DNA from: Rubrivivax sp.
GTDB lineage: Bacteria; Pseudomonadota; Gammaproteobacteria; Burkholderiales; Burkholderiaceae_C
NCBI GenBank assembly: GCA_020248915.1
Contig: JADCGP010000016.1
Coordinates: 1-64,000 of the forward strand
Length of the DNA stretch: 64,000 nt
Direction of reading: 5' to 3'
The notes below the pieces were generated by a model that was not told the origin of the DNA, ran no database searches, and saw only the letters and a list, made by a program, of their open reading frames with translations. Shown piece by piece: positions 23,024 to 32,317 of this stretch; position 1 is the first letter of the stretch, and each line of letters begins with the position of its first letter. Both the position numbers and the translations under genes were made by a program.

Positions 23024-24889
23024 ATGAACCGCTATCCCTGGTGGAAGTACGCGATCCTGGCCGTCGTCGTGGTGGTCGGGCTGCTGTACACGCTGCCCAA
23101 CTTCTTCGGCGAGGCGCCCGCGGTGCAGGTGTCTTCGGGCCGCGCGACCGTCAAGGTCGACTCCTCCACCGCCGAGCGCGTGTCGCAGGCCCTGGCGGCC
23201 GCAGGCCTGAAGGCCGACTTCGTGCAGTTCGACGGCAACTCGGTTCGCGCCCGCTTCGGCGACACCGACACCCAGATCAAGGCCAAGGACGCGATCTCCC
23301 GGGCGCTGAACCCCGACGCCGCCGACGCGCGCTACATCGTCGCGCTGAACCTGCTGTCGCGCAGCCCGGAGTGGCTGGCACGCATCCGGGCGCTGCCGAT
23401 GTACCTGGGCCTCGACCTGCGCGGCGGCGTGCACTTCCTGATGCAGGTCGACATGCGCGCCGCCCTGAAGCAGCAGGTCGACACCTACGCCAGCGACGCC
23501 CGCACCGCGCTGCGCGAGAAGCGGCTGCGCTTCGCCGGCATCACGCGCGAGCCCGCGGGCATCACGGTGGCGCTGCCCGACGGCACGGTGGCCGAGGCGG
23601 CGCGCACGCTGCTGGCCGACCGCCTGCCGACGATGCAGTGGACGGTCGAGCCGGCCACCGACGGCAGCGGCGGCTTGCGCCTGGTCGGCCTGCTGACGCC
23701 CAAGGCAGTGGCCGACGTGCAGTCGCAGGCGCTGCGCCAGAACATCGAGACGCTGCACAAGCGCGTCAACGAGCTCGGCGTGGCCGAGCCGGTGATCCAG
23801 CAGCAGGGCTCCGACCGCGTCGTCGTGCAGCTGCCCGGCGTGCAGGACACCGCGCGTGCCAAGGACATCATCGGTCGCACCGCCACGCTGCAGATCCGCC
23901 TCGTCGAGGAGCCCGGCGGCACGCCGGCCGAGACGGTGCCCGAGCGCACGCGCGACGGCAGCGTGCGGATGGTGGGCCTCAAGCGCGAGGTGGTGGCCAC
24001 CGGCGAGCAGCTGAAGAACGCGAGCGCGACGATCGACAAGGACCAGCGCCCCGCCGTCAGCGTGCGCCTGGACGACGTGGGCGGCCGCGCGATGCGCGCC
24101 GTCACCCGCGACAACATCGGCAAGCCGATGGCCATCGTGCTGTACGAGAAGGGCAAGGGCGAGGCCATCTCGGTGGCCACGATCCAGGGCGAGTTCGGCT
24201 CCGACTTCCAGATCACCGGCCAGTTCACGCCGCAGGAGACGGCCGACCTGGCGCTGCTCACCCGCGCCGGCGCGCTGGCCGCGCCGATGGAGATCATCGA
24301 GGAGCGCACGATCGGCCCGAGCCTGGGCGCGGAGAACATCGCCAAGGGCTTCAACAGCGTGCTGTGGGGCTTCATCGCGATCGGCGTCTTCATGTGCGCC
24401 TACTACATGCTGTTCGGCGTGTTCAGCACCCTTGCGCTGGCCTTCAACCTGCTGTGCTTGGTGGCGGTGCTCAGCCTGCTGCAGGCCACGCTGACGCTGC
24501 CGGGCATCGCGGCCATCGCGCTGACGCTGGGCATGGCCATCGACGCCAACGTGCTGATCAACGAGCGCGTGCGCGAGGAGCTGCGGGCCGGGCTGCCGCC
24601 TCAGCAGGCCATCCACAAGGGCTACGAGATGGCCTGGGGCACGATCCTCGACAGCAACATCACGACGCTGATCGCCGGGGTGGCGCTGCTGGCCTTCGGC
24701 TCGGGGCCGGTGCGCGGCTTCGCGGTGGTGCACTGCCTGGGCATCCTCACCAGCATGTTCTCGGCCGTGATGTTCTCGCGCGGCCTGGTCAACCTCTGGT
24801 ACGGGCGCCAGAAGCGCCTGAAGAGCGTGTCGATCGGCCAGGTCTGGAGGCCCGACGAGACGCCGCGGCAGCCGCCGGCCGAAGCCTGA
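23024..24889 (+). CDS. secD: Protein translocase subunit SecD
   Basis: 621-residue inner-membrane component that uses the proton gradient to help complete protein export. The N-terminus YPWWKYAILAVVVVVGLLYTLPN is the first helix. A large periplasmic region with GLDLRGGVHFLMQVD follows, and five membrane helices lie in the C-terminal third, including IALTLGMAIDANVLINERVREE with its conserved intramembrane Asp. An AGGAAG ribosome site precedes the ATG. The length is normal for the family. secF follows after 20 nt. Confidence 0.97.
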   Translation: MNRYPWWKYAILAVVVVVGLLYTLPNFFGEAPAVQVSSGRATVKVDSSTAERVSQALAAAGLKADFVQFDGNSVRARFGDTDTQIKAKDAISRALNPDAADARYIVALNLLSRSPEWLARIRALPMYLGLDLRGGVHFLMQVDMRAALKQQVDTYASDARTALREKRLRFAGITREPAGITVALPDGTVAEAARTLLADRLPTMQWTVEPATDGSGGLRLVGLLTPKAVADVQSQALRQNIETLHKRVNELGVAEPVIQQQGSDRVVVQLPGVQDTARAKDIIGRTATLQIRLVEEPGGTPAETVPERTRDGSVRMVGLKREVVATGEQLKNASATIDKDQRPAVSVRLDDVGGRAMRAVTRDNIGKPMAIVLYEKGKGEAISVATIQGEFGSDFQITGQFTPQETADLALLTRAGALAAPMEIIEERTIGPSLGAENIAKGFNSVLWGFIAIGVFMCAYYMLFGVFSTLALAFNLLCLVAVLSLLQATLTLPGIAAIALTLGMAIDANVLINERVREELRAGLPPQQAIHKGYEMAWGTILDSNITTLIAGVALLAFGSGPVRGFAVVHCLGILTSMFSAVMFSRGLVNLWYGRQKRLKSVSIGQVWRPDETPRQPPAEA

Positions 24890-24909
24890 ACGCCTGAAGG
24901 AGCACTGCG

Positions 24910-25959
24910 ATGGAGTTCTTCAGGATCCGGCGCGACATCCCATTCATGCGCTACGCGCTGGTGCTGAACGTGGTGTCGTTCGTCACCTTCGCGCTGGCAG
25001 TGTTCTTCCTCGCCACCCGCGGGCTGCACCTGTCGATCGAGTTCACCGGCGGCACGCTGATGGAGGTCGAGTACGCGCAGACCGCCGACATCGAGCGCAC
25101 GCGCGGCGCGATCGAGAAGCTGAACGTCGGCGAGGTGCAGGTGCAGAAGTTCGGCACCTCGCGCGACGTGCTGATCCGGCTGCCGGTGCGCGGCGGCGCG
25201 GAAGGCGCGGGCGCACGCGGCGACGCGCTGGCCAGCCAGGCCTTCGGCGCGCTGTGCTCCGCCGAGCAGGGCACCGTAGGCACCAAGCAGTACACCACGC
25301 CGCAGGGCGAGCAGGTCAGCCGCCCGAGCTGCACGCGGGCCGACGGCAGCGAGCCGCTGCGGCTGATGCGCACCGAGTTCGTCGGGCCGTCGGTGGGGGC
25401 CGAGCTCGCGCGCGACGGCGCGATCGCGCTCGCCTTCACGATCATCGGCATCATGGTCTACCTGGCCTTCCGCTTCGAGTGGAAGTTCTCGGTGGCCGGC
25501 ATCGTGGCCAACCTGCACGACGTGATCATCATCCTGGGCTTCTTCGCCTTCTTCCAGTGGGAGTTCTCGCTGGCGGTGCTGGCGGCGATCCTGGCGGTGC
25601 TGGGCTACTCGGTGAACGAGTCCGTGGTCATCTTCGACCGCATCCGCGAGGCCTTCCGCAAGTACCGCAAGCTGACGACGCCGCAGGTCATCGACCACGC
25701 CATCACGAGCACCACCAGCCGCACGATCATCACGCACGGCAGCACCCAGATCATGGTGCTGTCGATGCTGATCTTCGGCGGCCCGACGCTGCACTACTTC
25801 GCCGTCGCGCTGACGATCGGCATCCTCTTCGGCATCTACTCGTCCATCTTCGTGGCCGCCGGCATCGCGATGTGGCTGGGCGTCAAGCGCGAAGACCTCG
25901 TGAAGACGGGCGCGAGGGAGCGCGATCCGAACGACCCTAACGCCGGGGCCGTGGTGTAG
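24910..25959 (+). CDS. secF: Protein translocase subunit SecF
   Basis: 349 residues, partner of SecD. A strong AAGGAG site lies 9 nt before the ATG. It shows the family features FMRYALVLNVVSF (first helix), LSIEFTGGTLMEVEY (periplasmic P1 start), RTEFVGPSVGAEL and LGYSVNESVVIFDRIRE. The periplasmic domain is longer than in E. coli SecF (323 residues) because of an insert at about 93-148 with two cysteines (Cys116 and Cys141) that could form a disulfide. A TAGAGT sequence overlaps its stop and may start transcription of the next gene. Confidence 0.97.
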   Translation: MEFFRIRRDIPFMRYALVLNVVSFVTFALAVFFLATRGLHLSIEFTGGTLMEVEYAQTADIERTRGAIEKLNVGEVQVQKFGTSRDVLIRLPVRGGAEGAGARGDALASQAFGALCSAEQGTVGTKQYTTPQGEQVSRPSCTRADGSEPLRLMRTEFVGPSVGAELARDGAIALAFTIIGIMVYLAFRFEWKFSVAGIVANLHDVIIILGFFAFFQWEFSLAVLAAILAVLGYSVNESVVIFDRIREAFRKYRKLTTPQVIDHAITSTTSRTIITHGSTQIMVLSMLIFGGPTLHYFAVALTIGILFGIYSSIFVAAGIAMWLGVKREDLVKTGARERDPNDPNAGAVV

Positions 25960-25988
25960 AGTCAGTCGCCGTTACCGACCACGCAGAC

Positions 25989-28367
25989 ATGCCGCCCAGC
26001 GCCACGCCCGACGCCCTGGCTGGGCAGGCGCGCCGACGCTACGCGGAGGAGGTGGTCAAGGGGCTGGTGCCGATGGTGCAGGCCTGCATCGACGGCGCCC
26101 GCGCGCTGCTGGACAAGCCCGCCGAGCACGCCGTGACGATGCGGCGGCGCGACCTGATGCGGGGCATCGCCACCGGCGCGCAGGCCTGGCACAAGGCGAT
26201 GGTGTCCGGGCTGCGCCAGGTGCTGCTGCAGGGCACGATGACGCGTGCGGCCCTGCCGGCGGGCGGCCGGCGGCCGCTGACGCTGGTGTCGGACGACACG
26301 ATCGAGCTCGAGATCGTCACGTCGCGGCTGGCGCTGGCGATCACCGACCGCTGCTCCTGGGAGTTCTCCGATCTGCGTTCGCGCGTGGCCCACCTCGAGG
26401 GCCGCAGCGAGCTCGACCCGCAGGACATGCTGCGCCCGCACGTGCTGGCCGGCATCGCGTTCGACGGCTGGCGCATCGCGGGCCAGACGATCGAGAGCTG
26501 GCGCGAGCTGCAGCCGGTGCTGCACGACGAGTTCGCGCAGCTCGTGGAGGAGGCCTACCACGAGACCAACCGCTGGCTGGTCGACCAGGGCGTGCTGCCC
26601 GAGGTCGACCTGCGGCCCTTCATCCGCCGCTCCCGCACCAACCCGAAGACGCAGCCGGGCTGGGCGGCCGGCATCCACCTGTCGGCCGACAGCGAGCGGC
26701 TCGGCCTGCCCTCGGGCGGCGCCTACACCACCGGTGCCGGGGGTGCGCTGCACTCCAGCGGCTACAGCGGCTTCCTGGGCGGCCGCAGCGGGCGCAGCGG
26801 GCTCGACGACCTCGGCGACGACATGCGCGCGACGACCACCCGCATCGGCTCGCTGGTGCGCGGGCGAGAGCACGCCGAGGCCGTGCTCGAACGGCTGAAC
26901 CGCCTGGTCGCCCGCCACGTGCCTGAGTTCGGCGCCTCCACGTTGCACGGGGCGCCGGCGCCGCCGCCGCGCGCGGTGTCCTCGGCGTTGTCGCGGGCGA
27001 TCGACACCGCGCAGATGGGCATCCGCCAGCGCACGGCGCCCGCCTCGCGCCCCGGCGAGGCGTTGGTCACGACGCCGGTGGTGCTCGACGAGCTGCAGTC
27101 GCGCAGCCAGGAGCTCAAGCGGGCGGCCGCCACGCCCGAGGAGCGGGCGACGATCGAGATCGTCGCGCTGCTGTTCCAGAGCATTCTCACCGAGGAGCGC
27201 ATCCCGGCGTCGGTGCGGATCTGGTTCGCACGGCTGCAAATGCCGGTGCTGCGGGTGGCTGTCGGCGAGCCGGACTTCTTCGCCACTCTAGACCACCCGG
27301 CGCGGCGCCTGATCGACCGCATGGGTGCCTGCGTGATGGGCTTCGACAGCGGCACCGACGCCGGCGTCAGCGAGGCGCTGGACAAGGAGATCAAGCGCAT
27401 CGTGCAGGTGGTCGAGGCCTACCCCGACACCGGGCGGCGCGTGTTCCAGACGGTGCTGGTGGAGTTCGAGAAGTGGCTCGAGCACTGGTTCCGCAACGAG
27501 AACGAGGCCACCCGCAAGGGCGTGTCGCTCGCGCAGCAGGTCGAGCAGCGCGAGACGCTGGCGATCCAGTACACGATCGAGCTGCGCCGCATGCTCAACG
27601 AGGTGCCGGTGCAGGAGGGCGTGCGCCAGTTCCTTTTCCACGTCTGGGCCGACGTGCTGGCCACCACGGCGGTGCGTCACGGCGCGCAGGGCGAGCCGAC
27701 GCAGCAGATGAAGCGCGCCGCCGCCGACCTGATCTGGAGCGCCAGCGCCAAGGTCACGCGCGAGGAGCGGGCCGAGGTCATCCGCCGGCTGCCCGCGCTG
27801 CTGAAGAGCCTGCGCGAGGGCATGGCCGCCGCCAGCATCGACGGCCCGCGCCAGGACGAGCACATCCAGCAGCTGAACAACTCGCTGGCCGCCGCCTTCA
27901 CCGCCAAGGCTGCCGTGATCCCCGACGACCGACTGCGCGAGCTGACCGAGCAGCTGCGCACGCTCGAGGAGCTCCTGCCCGACGCGGAGAGCGTCGAGAT
28001 CGACGAGAGCATGGTGCTGGACCTGTCGGGCCACCAGAGCGGCGAGCTCGAGGTGGTGCTCGACGGCGGCAGCGCGCCGGCGCCGGCGATGCTGGCCTGG
28101 GCGCGCGAGCTGCAGGTGGGCAGCTGGTACATGCTCGACCGCAACGGCCGCACCGAGCCCGTGCAGCTCGCCTGGCATGGGTTGCGCCGCCAGCTGAGCC
28201 TGTTCGTCACGCCGCGCGGGCGCTGCGTGCTGTTCCAGCAGCACCGGCTGGCCAGCTATCTGCAGGCCGGGCTGCTGCTGCCCGCGCAGGACGAGGCGCT
28301 GACCGTGCGCGCCACGCGCAGCGCGCTGGCCAAGCTCGACGTCGACTTCTCGCGCCTGCTGCACTGA
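25989..28367 (+). CDS. DUF1631 family protein
   Basis: 792-residue, largely helical, cytoplasmic protein of the DUF1631 family, common in beta- and gammaproteobacteria and of unknown molecular role. Features are a helical N-terminus with RRRDLMRGIATGAQAW, a central low-complexity Gly/Ser stretch near 260-285, the segment FQSILTEERIPASVRIWFARLQMPVLRVA typical of the family, and a C-terminal beta module VGSWYMLDRNGRTEPVQLAW...LFVTPRGRCVLFQQHRLA that resembles a PilZ-like barrel. I see no complete RxxxR/DxSxxG c-di-GMP signature. Some databases misname the family thymidine phosphorylase. It starts 29 nt after secF. Confidence 0.85.
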   Translation: MPPSATPDALAGQARRRYAEEVVKGLVPMVQACIDGARALLDKPAEHAVTMRRRDLMRGIATGAQAWHKAMVSGLRQVLLQGTMTRAALPAGGRRPLTLVSDDTIELEIVTSRLALAITDRCSWEFSDLRSRVAHLEGRSELDPQDMLRPHVLAGIAFDGWRIAGQTIESWRELQPVLHDEFAQLVEEAYHETNRWLVDQGVLPEVDLRPFIRRSRTNPKTQPGWAAGIHLSADSERLGLPSGGAYTTGAGGALHSSGYSGFLGGRSGRSGLDDLGDDMRATTTRIGSLVRGREHAEAVLERLNRLVARHVPEFGASTLHGAPAPPPRAVSSALSRAIDTAQMGIRQRTAPASRPGEALVTTPVVLDELQSRSQELKRAAATPEERATIEIVALLFQSILTEERIPASVRIWFARLQMPVLRVAVGEPDFFATLDHPARRLIDRMGACVMGFDSGTDAGVSEALDKEIKRIVQVVEAYPDTGRRVFQTVLVEFEKWLEHWFRNENEATRKGVSLAQQVEQRETLAIQYTIELRRMLNEVPVQEGVRQFLFHVWADVLATTAVRHGAQGEPTQQMKRAAADLIWSASAKVTREERAEVIRRLPALLKSLREGMAAASIDGPRQDEHIQQLNNSLAAAFTAKAAVIPDDRLRELTEQLRTLEELLPDAESVEIDESMVLDLSGHQSGELEVVLDGGSAPAPAMLAWARELQVGSWYMLDRNGRTEPVQLAWHGLRRQLSLFVTPRGRCVLFQQHRLASYLQAGLLLPAQDEALTVRATRSALAKLDVDFSRLLH

Positions 28368-28452
28368 CGCCATGCGCTGCCGGCGCCGGAGGCCCGGTAG
28401 GCCTTGGCGCGCGCCGCCCAGGCCGCCTTGGGCGCCGGGCCCGGCGCGCCGT

Positions 28453-28911
28453 TCAGTGGATCAGCCGGTCCTCGTCGTCGACGAGCAGCTCGTCGAGGAT
28501 CAGCGCGTCGGGTTCCTCGCCATGGCTCCAGAAGACCATCAGCACGATGATCTTCAGGTCGTCGAGGCCGAGCGGGGCGTTGTCGCCGGCGGCCGCGAGC
28601 GCGCGGTCGATGACGGTCTCGCGCATGGCCGGCGGCAGCACGCCGGCGCTGTCGAGGAAGCCGAGGAAGGCGATCGAGTGCTCGCCCAGCGCCTCGCGCT
28701 CGCCGTCGGTGTACACGCGCAGGCTGCCGGGCGCCTGCGCACGGAGCTGCGACTGCGCGGAGCTCGCCAGCCCGTCCAGCCAGCGCAGCGCGTCCTGGAT
28801 CTCGTCGGTCTCGAAGCCCACCGCGCTCAGCTTGCGGCGCAGCTGCGGTTCGTCCGGGCAGGCATCGGGACGCCAGTAGTTCTCGTACAGGTACACGAGG
28901 ACGTCGAACAT
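28453..28911 (-). CDS. smg: Smg family protein (DUF494)
   Basis: 152-residue acidic protein, MFDVLVYLYENYW at the start, matching Smg (DUF494), which in proteobacteria accompanies dprA. The role is not established; a link with DNA processing or topoisomerase I is suggested by gene order only. It is 113 nt downstream of dprA and convergent with the DUF1631 gene. It has its own TATAGT hexamer 6 nt before the ATG, so it may have a leaderless transcript separate from the dprA message. GC-rich inverted repeats between 28400 and 28452 could end both convergent genes. Confidence 0.93.
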   Translation of the reverse strand: MFDVLVYLYENYWRPDACPDEPQLRRKLSAVGFETDEIQDALRWLDGLASSAQSQLRAQAPGSLRVYTDGEREALGEHSIAFLGFLDSAGVLPPAMRETVIDRALAAAGDNAPLGLDDLKIIVLMVFWSHGEEPDALILDELLVDDEDRLIH

Positions 28912-28917
28912 GAATCC

Positions 28918-28923
28918 ACTATA
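28918..28923 (-). promoter_or_regulatory. Candidate -10 element of smg
   Basis: TATAGT on the minus strand is followed by exactly 6 nt and then the smg ATG. No ribosome binding site fits in between, so a leaderless message is predicted. No -35 match is visible. Confidence 0.45.
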
Positions 28924-29024
28924 CCCGGGCGGGCGCGCAGCCGGGCGCGTGGGCTTGCGGCCGCCACCGGGCGGGCAGGGCGCCCGGCGTGACGTAGGTC
29001 CGCGGCGGTCTCGCTCGGTGCGGC

Positions 29025-30155
29025 TCAGCCGGCGGAGCGCCGCTGGAACAGCCCGCCCGGCAGCCGGGCGACGCGGCCGTCGAGCTCGAGCTCGAGCAGC
29101 CGGGCGTTGAGTTCGGCGTTGCTGCAGCCGGTGCGGGCCTGCAGCGCGTCGAGCGTGACCGGGTCGTGGCCCAGCGCCTGCAGCAGCGGGTCGGCGGACG
29201 CCGCCGGGTCCTGCGCGCCCGCAGCCGCGCCCGAAGGGACGGAGGCGGTGCCGGCCCGCGCCCCGCGCAGCTCGTCCAGGATGTCGGCTGCCGACTCCAC
29301 GAGCTTGGCGCCCTGCTTGATCAGCGCGTGGCAGCCGCGCGCCTGCGGTGAGTGGATCGAGCCGGGAATGGCGAAGACCTCGCGCCCGGCCTCGGCCGCC
29401 TGCCGTGCGGTGATCAGCGAGCCCGAGGCCACTGCGGCCTCGACCACGAGCGTGCCGAGCGTCATGCCGGCGATGATGCGGTTGCGCTGCGGGAAGTGCT
29501 CGCGCAGCGGCGGCGTGCCCGGCGGGTTCTCGCTCAGCAGCGCGCCGTGGGCGGCGATGCGGCGTGCCAGCGCCGCGTGGCGCGGCGGGTAGACGGGCTC
29601 GAGGCCGGTGCCGAGCACGGCCACGGTGCCTGCCGGGGCGGCCAGCGCGCCCTCGTGCGCCGCGGCGTCGATGCCCAGGGCCAGCCCCGACACGACGACC
29701 AGACCGTCGCGGCCGAGCGCGGCCGCGAATGCGCGCGCGTTGTCCAGGCCCTGCGCCGTGGCGCTGCGGCTGCCGACGATGGCCAGCGCAGGCGCCGACA
29801 GCGCGGGCAACGCACCCTCGACGTAGAGCATCAGCGGCGGGTCGGCCGTCTGCAGCAGCCGCGCCGGGTAGGCCGGGTCGCCCAGGGTGAGCACCGAGCG
29901 CGCCGGGCCGCCGGCGAGCCAGCGCTGCGCCTGCACCAGCCTCTCGTCGATGGCCGCGTCGGCCGCGCCGACGGCATGCGCGACCGCGGCGCCGGCCAGC
30001 GCCTGCAGCGTGGCGCGCGGCGCGCGGAGCACGGCGTCGGGGGAGCCGCAGGCGGCAAGCAGCCGGCGCGCCGTGACGCGGCCCACGCCGGGGGTGGCCA
30101 GCAGGCGGAACCAGGCCTCGAAGTCTTCGGGCGCCGGCTGCGCGGAGGCGGCCAT
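29025..30155 (-). CDS. dprA: DNA-processing protein DprA
   Basis: 376 residues. DprA protects incoming single-stranded DNA and loads RecA during natural transformation. The N-terminal SAM/HhH-like region includes ATPGVGRVTARRLLAACG. The Rossmann-like core contains AIVGSRSATAQG and VVSGLALGIDAAAHEGAL, and the C-terminal winged helix contains DALQARTGCSNAELNARLLELELDG. The ATG at 30155 is chosen by family alignment; an upstream open extension is arginine-rich and unlikely. It begins 20 nt after the LysM-protein stop, so the two probably share an mRNA. Confidence 0.95.
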   Translation of the reverse strand: MAASAQPAPEDFEAWFRLLATPGVGRVTARRLLAACGSPDAVLRAPRATLQALAGAAVAHAVGAADAAIDERLVQAQRWLAGGPARSVLTLGDPAYPARLLQTADPPLMLYVEGALPALSAPALAIVGSRSATAQGLDNARAFAAALGRDGLVVVSGLALGIDAAAHEGALAAPAGTVAVLGTGLEPVYPPRHAALARRIAAHGALLSENPPGTPPLREHFPQRNRIIAGMTLGTLVVEAAVASGSLITARQAAEAGREVFAIPGSIHSPQARGCHALIKQGAKLVESAADILDELRGARAGTASVPSGAAAGAQDPAASADPLLQALGHDPVTLDALQARTGCSNAELNARLLELELDGRVARLPGGLFQRRSAG

Positions 30156-30175
30156 GCGCGCGCCCGGGTCGCCGC

Positions 30176-31351
30176 TCAGGGCTGGGAGAAGCGATCGCCG
30201 CGCTGCACCGGCTCCAGCACGTCCAGGATCAGCGCGTAGCTGACGCGGTCGAACACGCGGAACACGAACAGCAGGCCGTGACGCTCGTCGGGCAGGCGCA
30301 TCGCGGTGCGCTGGCCGCGGACGGTGGTGTCGGCGGCGTCGCGCCCGGCGCGCCACAGCGCCAGCACGTTGCCGCGCTCCATGCCATCGCGGCGGCCGCG
30401 GTTGATCGCCACTACGTGGTTCTGGCCGGCGTTCAGGCCGTCGCCGTAGATGCCGATCACGCGGCCCTCGACCTGGCCGGCCGGCGGCCGCGGCACGTAG
30501 GCGACGAGTTCCTGCTGCGGCACCGGCGAGAGCCGGTCGCCGACGCCGGCTTCAAGCCGGGTGCTGGTGATGCGGAAAGTGGCCGGCACGACCAGCGGCT
30601 TGCCGTTGGGGCCGACGGTGTCTTCCCCCGCGCGCACGAACTCGGCGGTGCCGACGTAGCGGCCCTCGTAGCCGAGCACCTCGCGCGTCAGCGGGTCGGC
30701 CAGCGGGCGCAGCTCGCGGAAGAGCCGGAAGTCGCGCGCGCCGGCGAGGTCGCCGCGCACGTAGGCGGTCTCGCCGCGCGAGATGACGACGCGGCCCTCC
30801 TGCGTGGCCACGATGCGGGGGGCGCCGTCGAGCTCGTTGCCCTCGAACACCACGGCCTCGTTGAGGAACGGACCGATCAGGTTGAGCGGCACCGAGGCGA
30901 TCGCGCCGTTCTCGAGCAGCTCGCTGCGAACGCGCGGCGAGAGCTTCACGGTGCCGGCGGCGGGTACCGACGCCACGGCCGGGTCGCCGGCGGTGGCCAT
31001 GCGCAGCCGCGCGCGTCCGGCCGACTTCTCGAGCACGAGCACCTGGCCGGGATAGATGAGGTGCGGGTTGGCGACCTGCTCCAGGTTCATGCCCCACAGC
31101 TCGGGCCAGCGCCAGGGGCTCTTCAGGAACATCGTCGAGATGCCCCACAGCGTGTCGCCCCGCTGCACCGTGTGCGAATCGGGCGCGTTGGGGGCCAGGT
31201 CCTCCAGGGCCACGCCGGCATCGGCCACGCGGCGCGCGGTCTCGCGCCACTGCGGGAGCACCGGCAGGCCCGATTGGGCCAGCGCCGGCAGCGGGCCGGC
31301 GCAGCCGAACAGCAGCGCGGCCGACAGGCGGCGACGGGTGCGGTCGCTCAT
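30176..31351 (-). CDS. LysM domain-containing exported protein
   Basis: 391 residues from the ATG at 31351, preceded by GGAG at 9 nt; a second possible start lies at 31366. The signal peptide RRRLSAALLFGCAGPLPALAQ ends at an AxA-like site. A LysM peptidoglycan-binding domain follows near residues 55-105 (HTVQRGDTLWGIS ... HLIYPGQVLVLE). The remaining 280 residues form an uncharacterised beta-rich region conserved beside dprA in Burkholderiales. Probably periplasmic and bound to peptidoglycan. It is first in the lysM-dprA run and divergent from def. Confidence 0.9.
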   Translation of the reverse strand: MSDRTRRRLSAALLFGCAGPLPALAQSGLPVLPQWRETARRVADAGVALEDLAPNAPDSHTVQRGDTLWGISTMFLKSPWRWPELWGMNLEQVANPHLIYPGQVLVLEKSAGRARLRMATAGDPAVASVPAAGTVKLSPRVRSELLENGAIASVPLNLIGPFLNEAVVFEGNELDGAPRIVATQEGRVVISRGETAYVRGDLAGARDFRLFRELRPLADPLTREVLGYEGRYVGTAEFVRAGEDTVGPNGKPLVVPATFRITSTRLEAGVGDRLSPVPQQELVAYVPRPPAGQVEGRVIGIYGDGLNAGQNHVVAINRGRRDGMERGNVLALWRAGRDAADTTVRGQRTAMRLPDERHGLLFVFRVFDRVSYALILDVLEPVQRGDRFSQP

Positions 31352-31731
31352 TGTTCGCATCTCCATGAACAGGTGGCCGCGGTGCAGCCGGTGCCAGAAT
31401 GCCGCAACGCCGGCGCGGCGATGCGTGCAAATGTGTGCCTCCGACCGGTCTTTCGTGCCGATCGTCGACGCCCGGGCGCGGCCGCAACGATGCTGATACT
31501 GTTTGGTAGATTCTGCCCGTAAACCATTGATGCCGCAACGAAACTTCCCTGGCTGCGGCGTCTGCCACGGAGCTGGTGGCCGGCGGCGCGTTGCGCTGCC
31601 TCCACAGCTGTTGCCAGCTGTATCGGCGTCCCCATCTTCCTGCAATCCGCCGCTGGCCGGGCGCGGCGGCCCGCAGGGCTTGCGCTGAGCGGGCCCGGCC
31701 CACCGACCTGTCCAACCCGTCTTCCACGCCC
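31352..31731. other. Divergent intergenic region between LysM gene and def
   Basis: This 380-base region separates two divergent transcription units. It contains a less GC-rich island near 31485-31545 where promoters for either direction could lie. Candidate hexamers there are poor matches, so none is assigned. No coding sequence was recognised. Confidence 0.5.
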
Positions 31732-32247
31732 ATGCCCCAACTCGCCATCCTGCGCTACCCCGACCCTCGCCTGCATACCGTGGCGCGGCCGGTGACCGCG
31801 GTCGACGACCGCATCCGGCAGCTGGTTGCCGACATGATCGAGACCATGTACGCGGCGCAGGGCGTGGGCCTGGCGGCCACGCAGGTCGACGTGCACGAGC
31901 GCGTGATCGTGATGGACACCTCGGAGGAGCGTAAGGCGCCGCTGGTGCTGATCAACCCCGAGATCGTCGAGCGCAGCGCCGAGCTGGCGCTGGCCGAGGA
32001 GGGCTGCCTGTCGGTGCCCCAGGTGTACGACCGCGTCGAGCGTCACGCCCGTGTCAGGGTGCATGCGCTCGACCGCGAGGGCCGCCCGTTCGAACTCGAC
32101 GCCCAGGGGCTGACGGCGGTCTGCGTGCAGCACGAGATGGACCACCTGGTCGGAAAGGTCTTCGTCGAGTACCTGAGCGCCTTCAAGCGCGACCGCATCC
32201 GCACCAAGATGCTCAAGCGCACGCGCGACGAGCAGCGCCGCGCTTGA
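31732..32247 (+). CDS. def: Peptide deformylase
   Basis: 171-residue metalloenzyme that removes the formyl group from nascent peptides. All three signature motifs are present: [15 protein letters not shown] (metal Cys) and QHEMDHL (metal His pair and catalytic Glu). The ATG at 31732 gives [14 protein letters not shown], the usual family start. fmt follows 70 nt downstream on the same strand, the common def-fmt pair. Confidence 0.97.
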   Translation: MPQLAILRYPDPRLHTVARPVTAVDDRIRQLVADMIETMYAAQGVGLAATQVDVHERVIVMDTSEERKAPLVLINPEIVERSAELALAEEGCLSVPQVYDRVERHARVRVHALDREGRPFELDAQGLTAVCVQHEMDHLVGKVFVEYLSAFKRDRIRTKMLKRTRDEQRRA

Positions 32248-32317
32248 GCCTTGCCGCGTCGCCGGGGGCCGGGCGGGCCGACTTGCCGCGTCGTCGCGAC
32301 GGCGGGGAGCCTGCGCG

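Noticed and set aside
31485..31545. Promoter hexamers in the AT-richer island between the LysM gene and def
   Set aside because: Several TATCAG- or TTTACG-like sequences occur, but none has both boxes at acceptable spacing, so no site was assigned.
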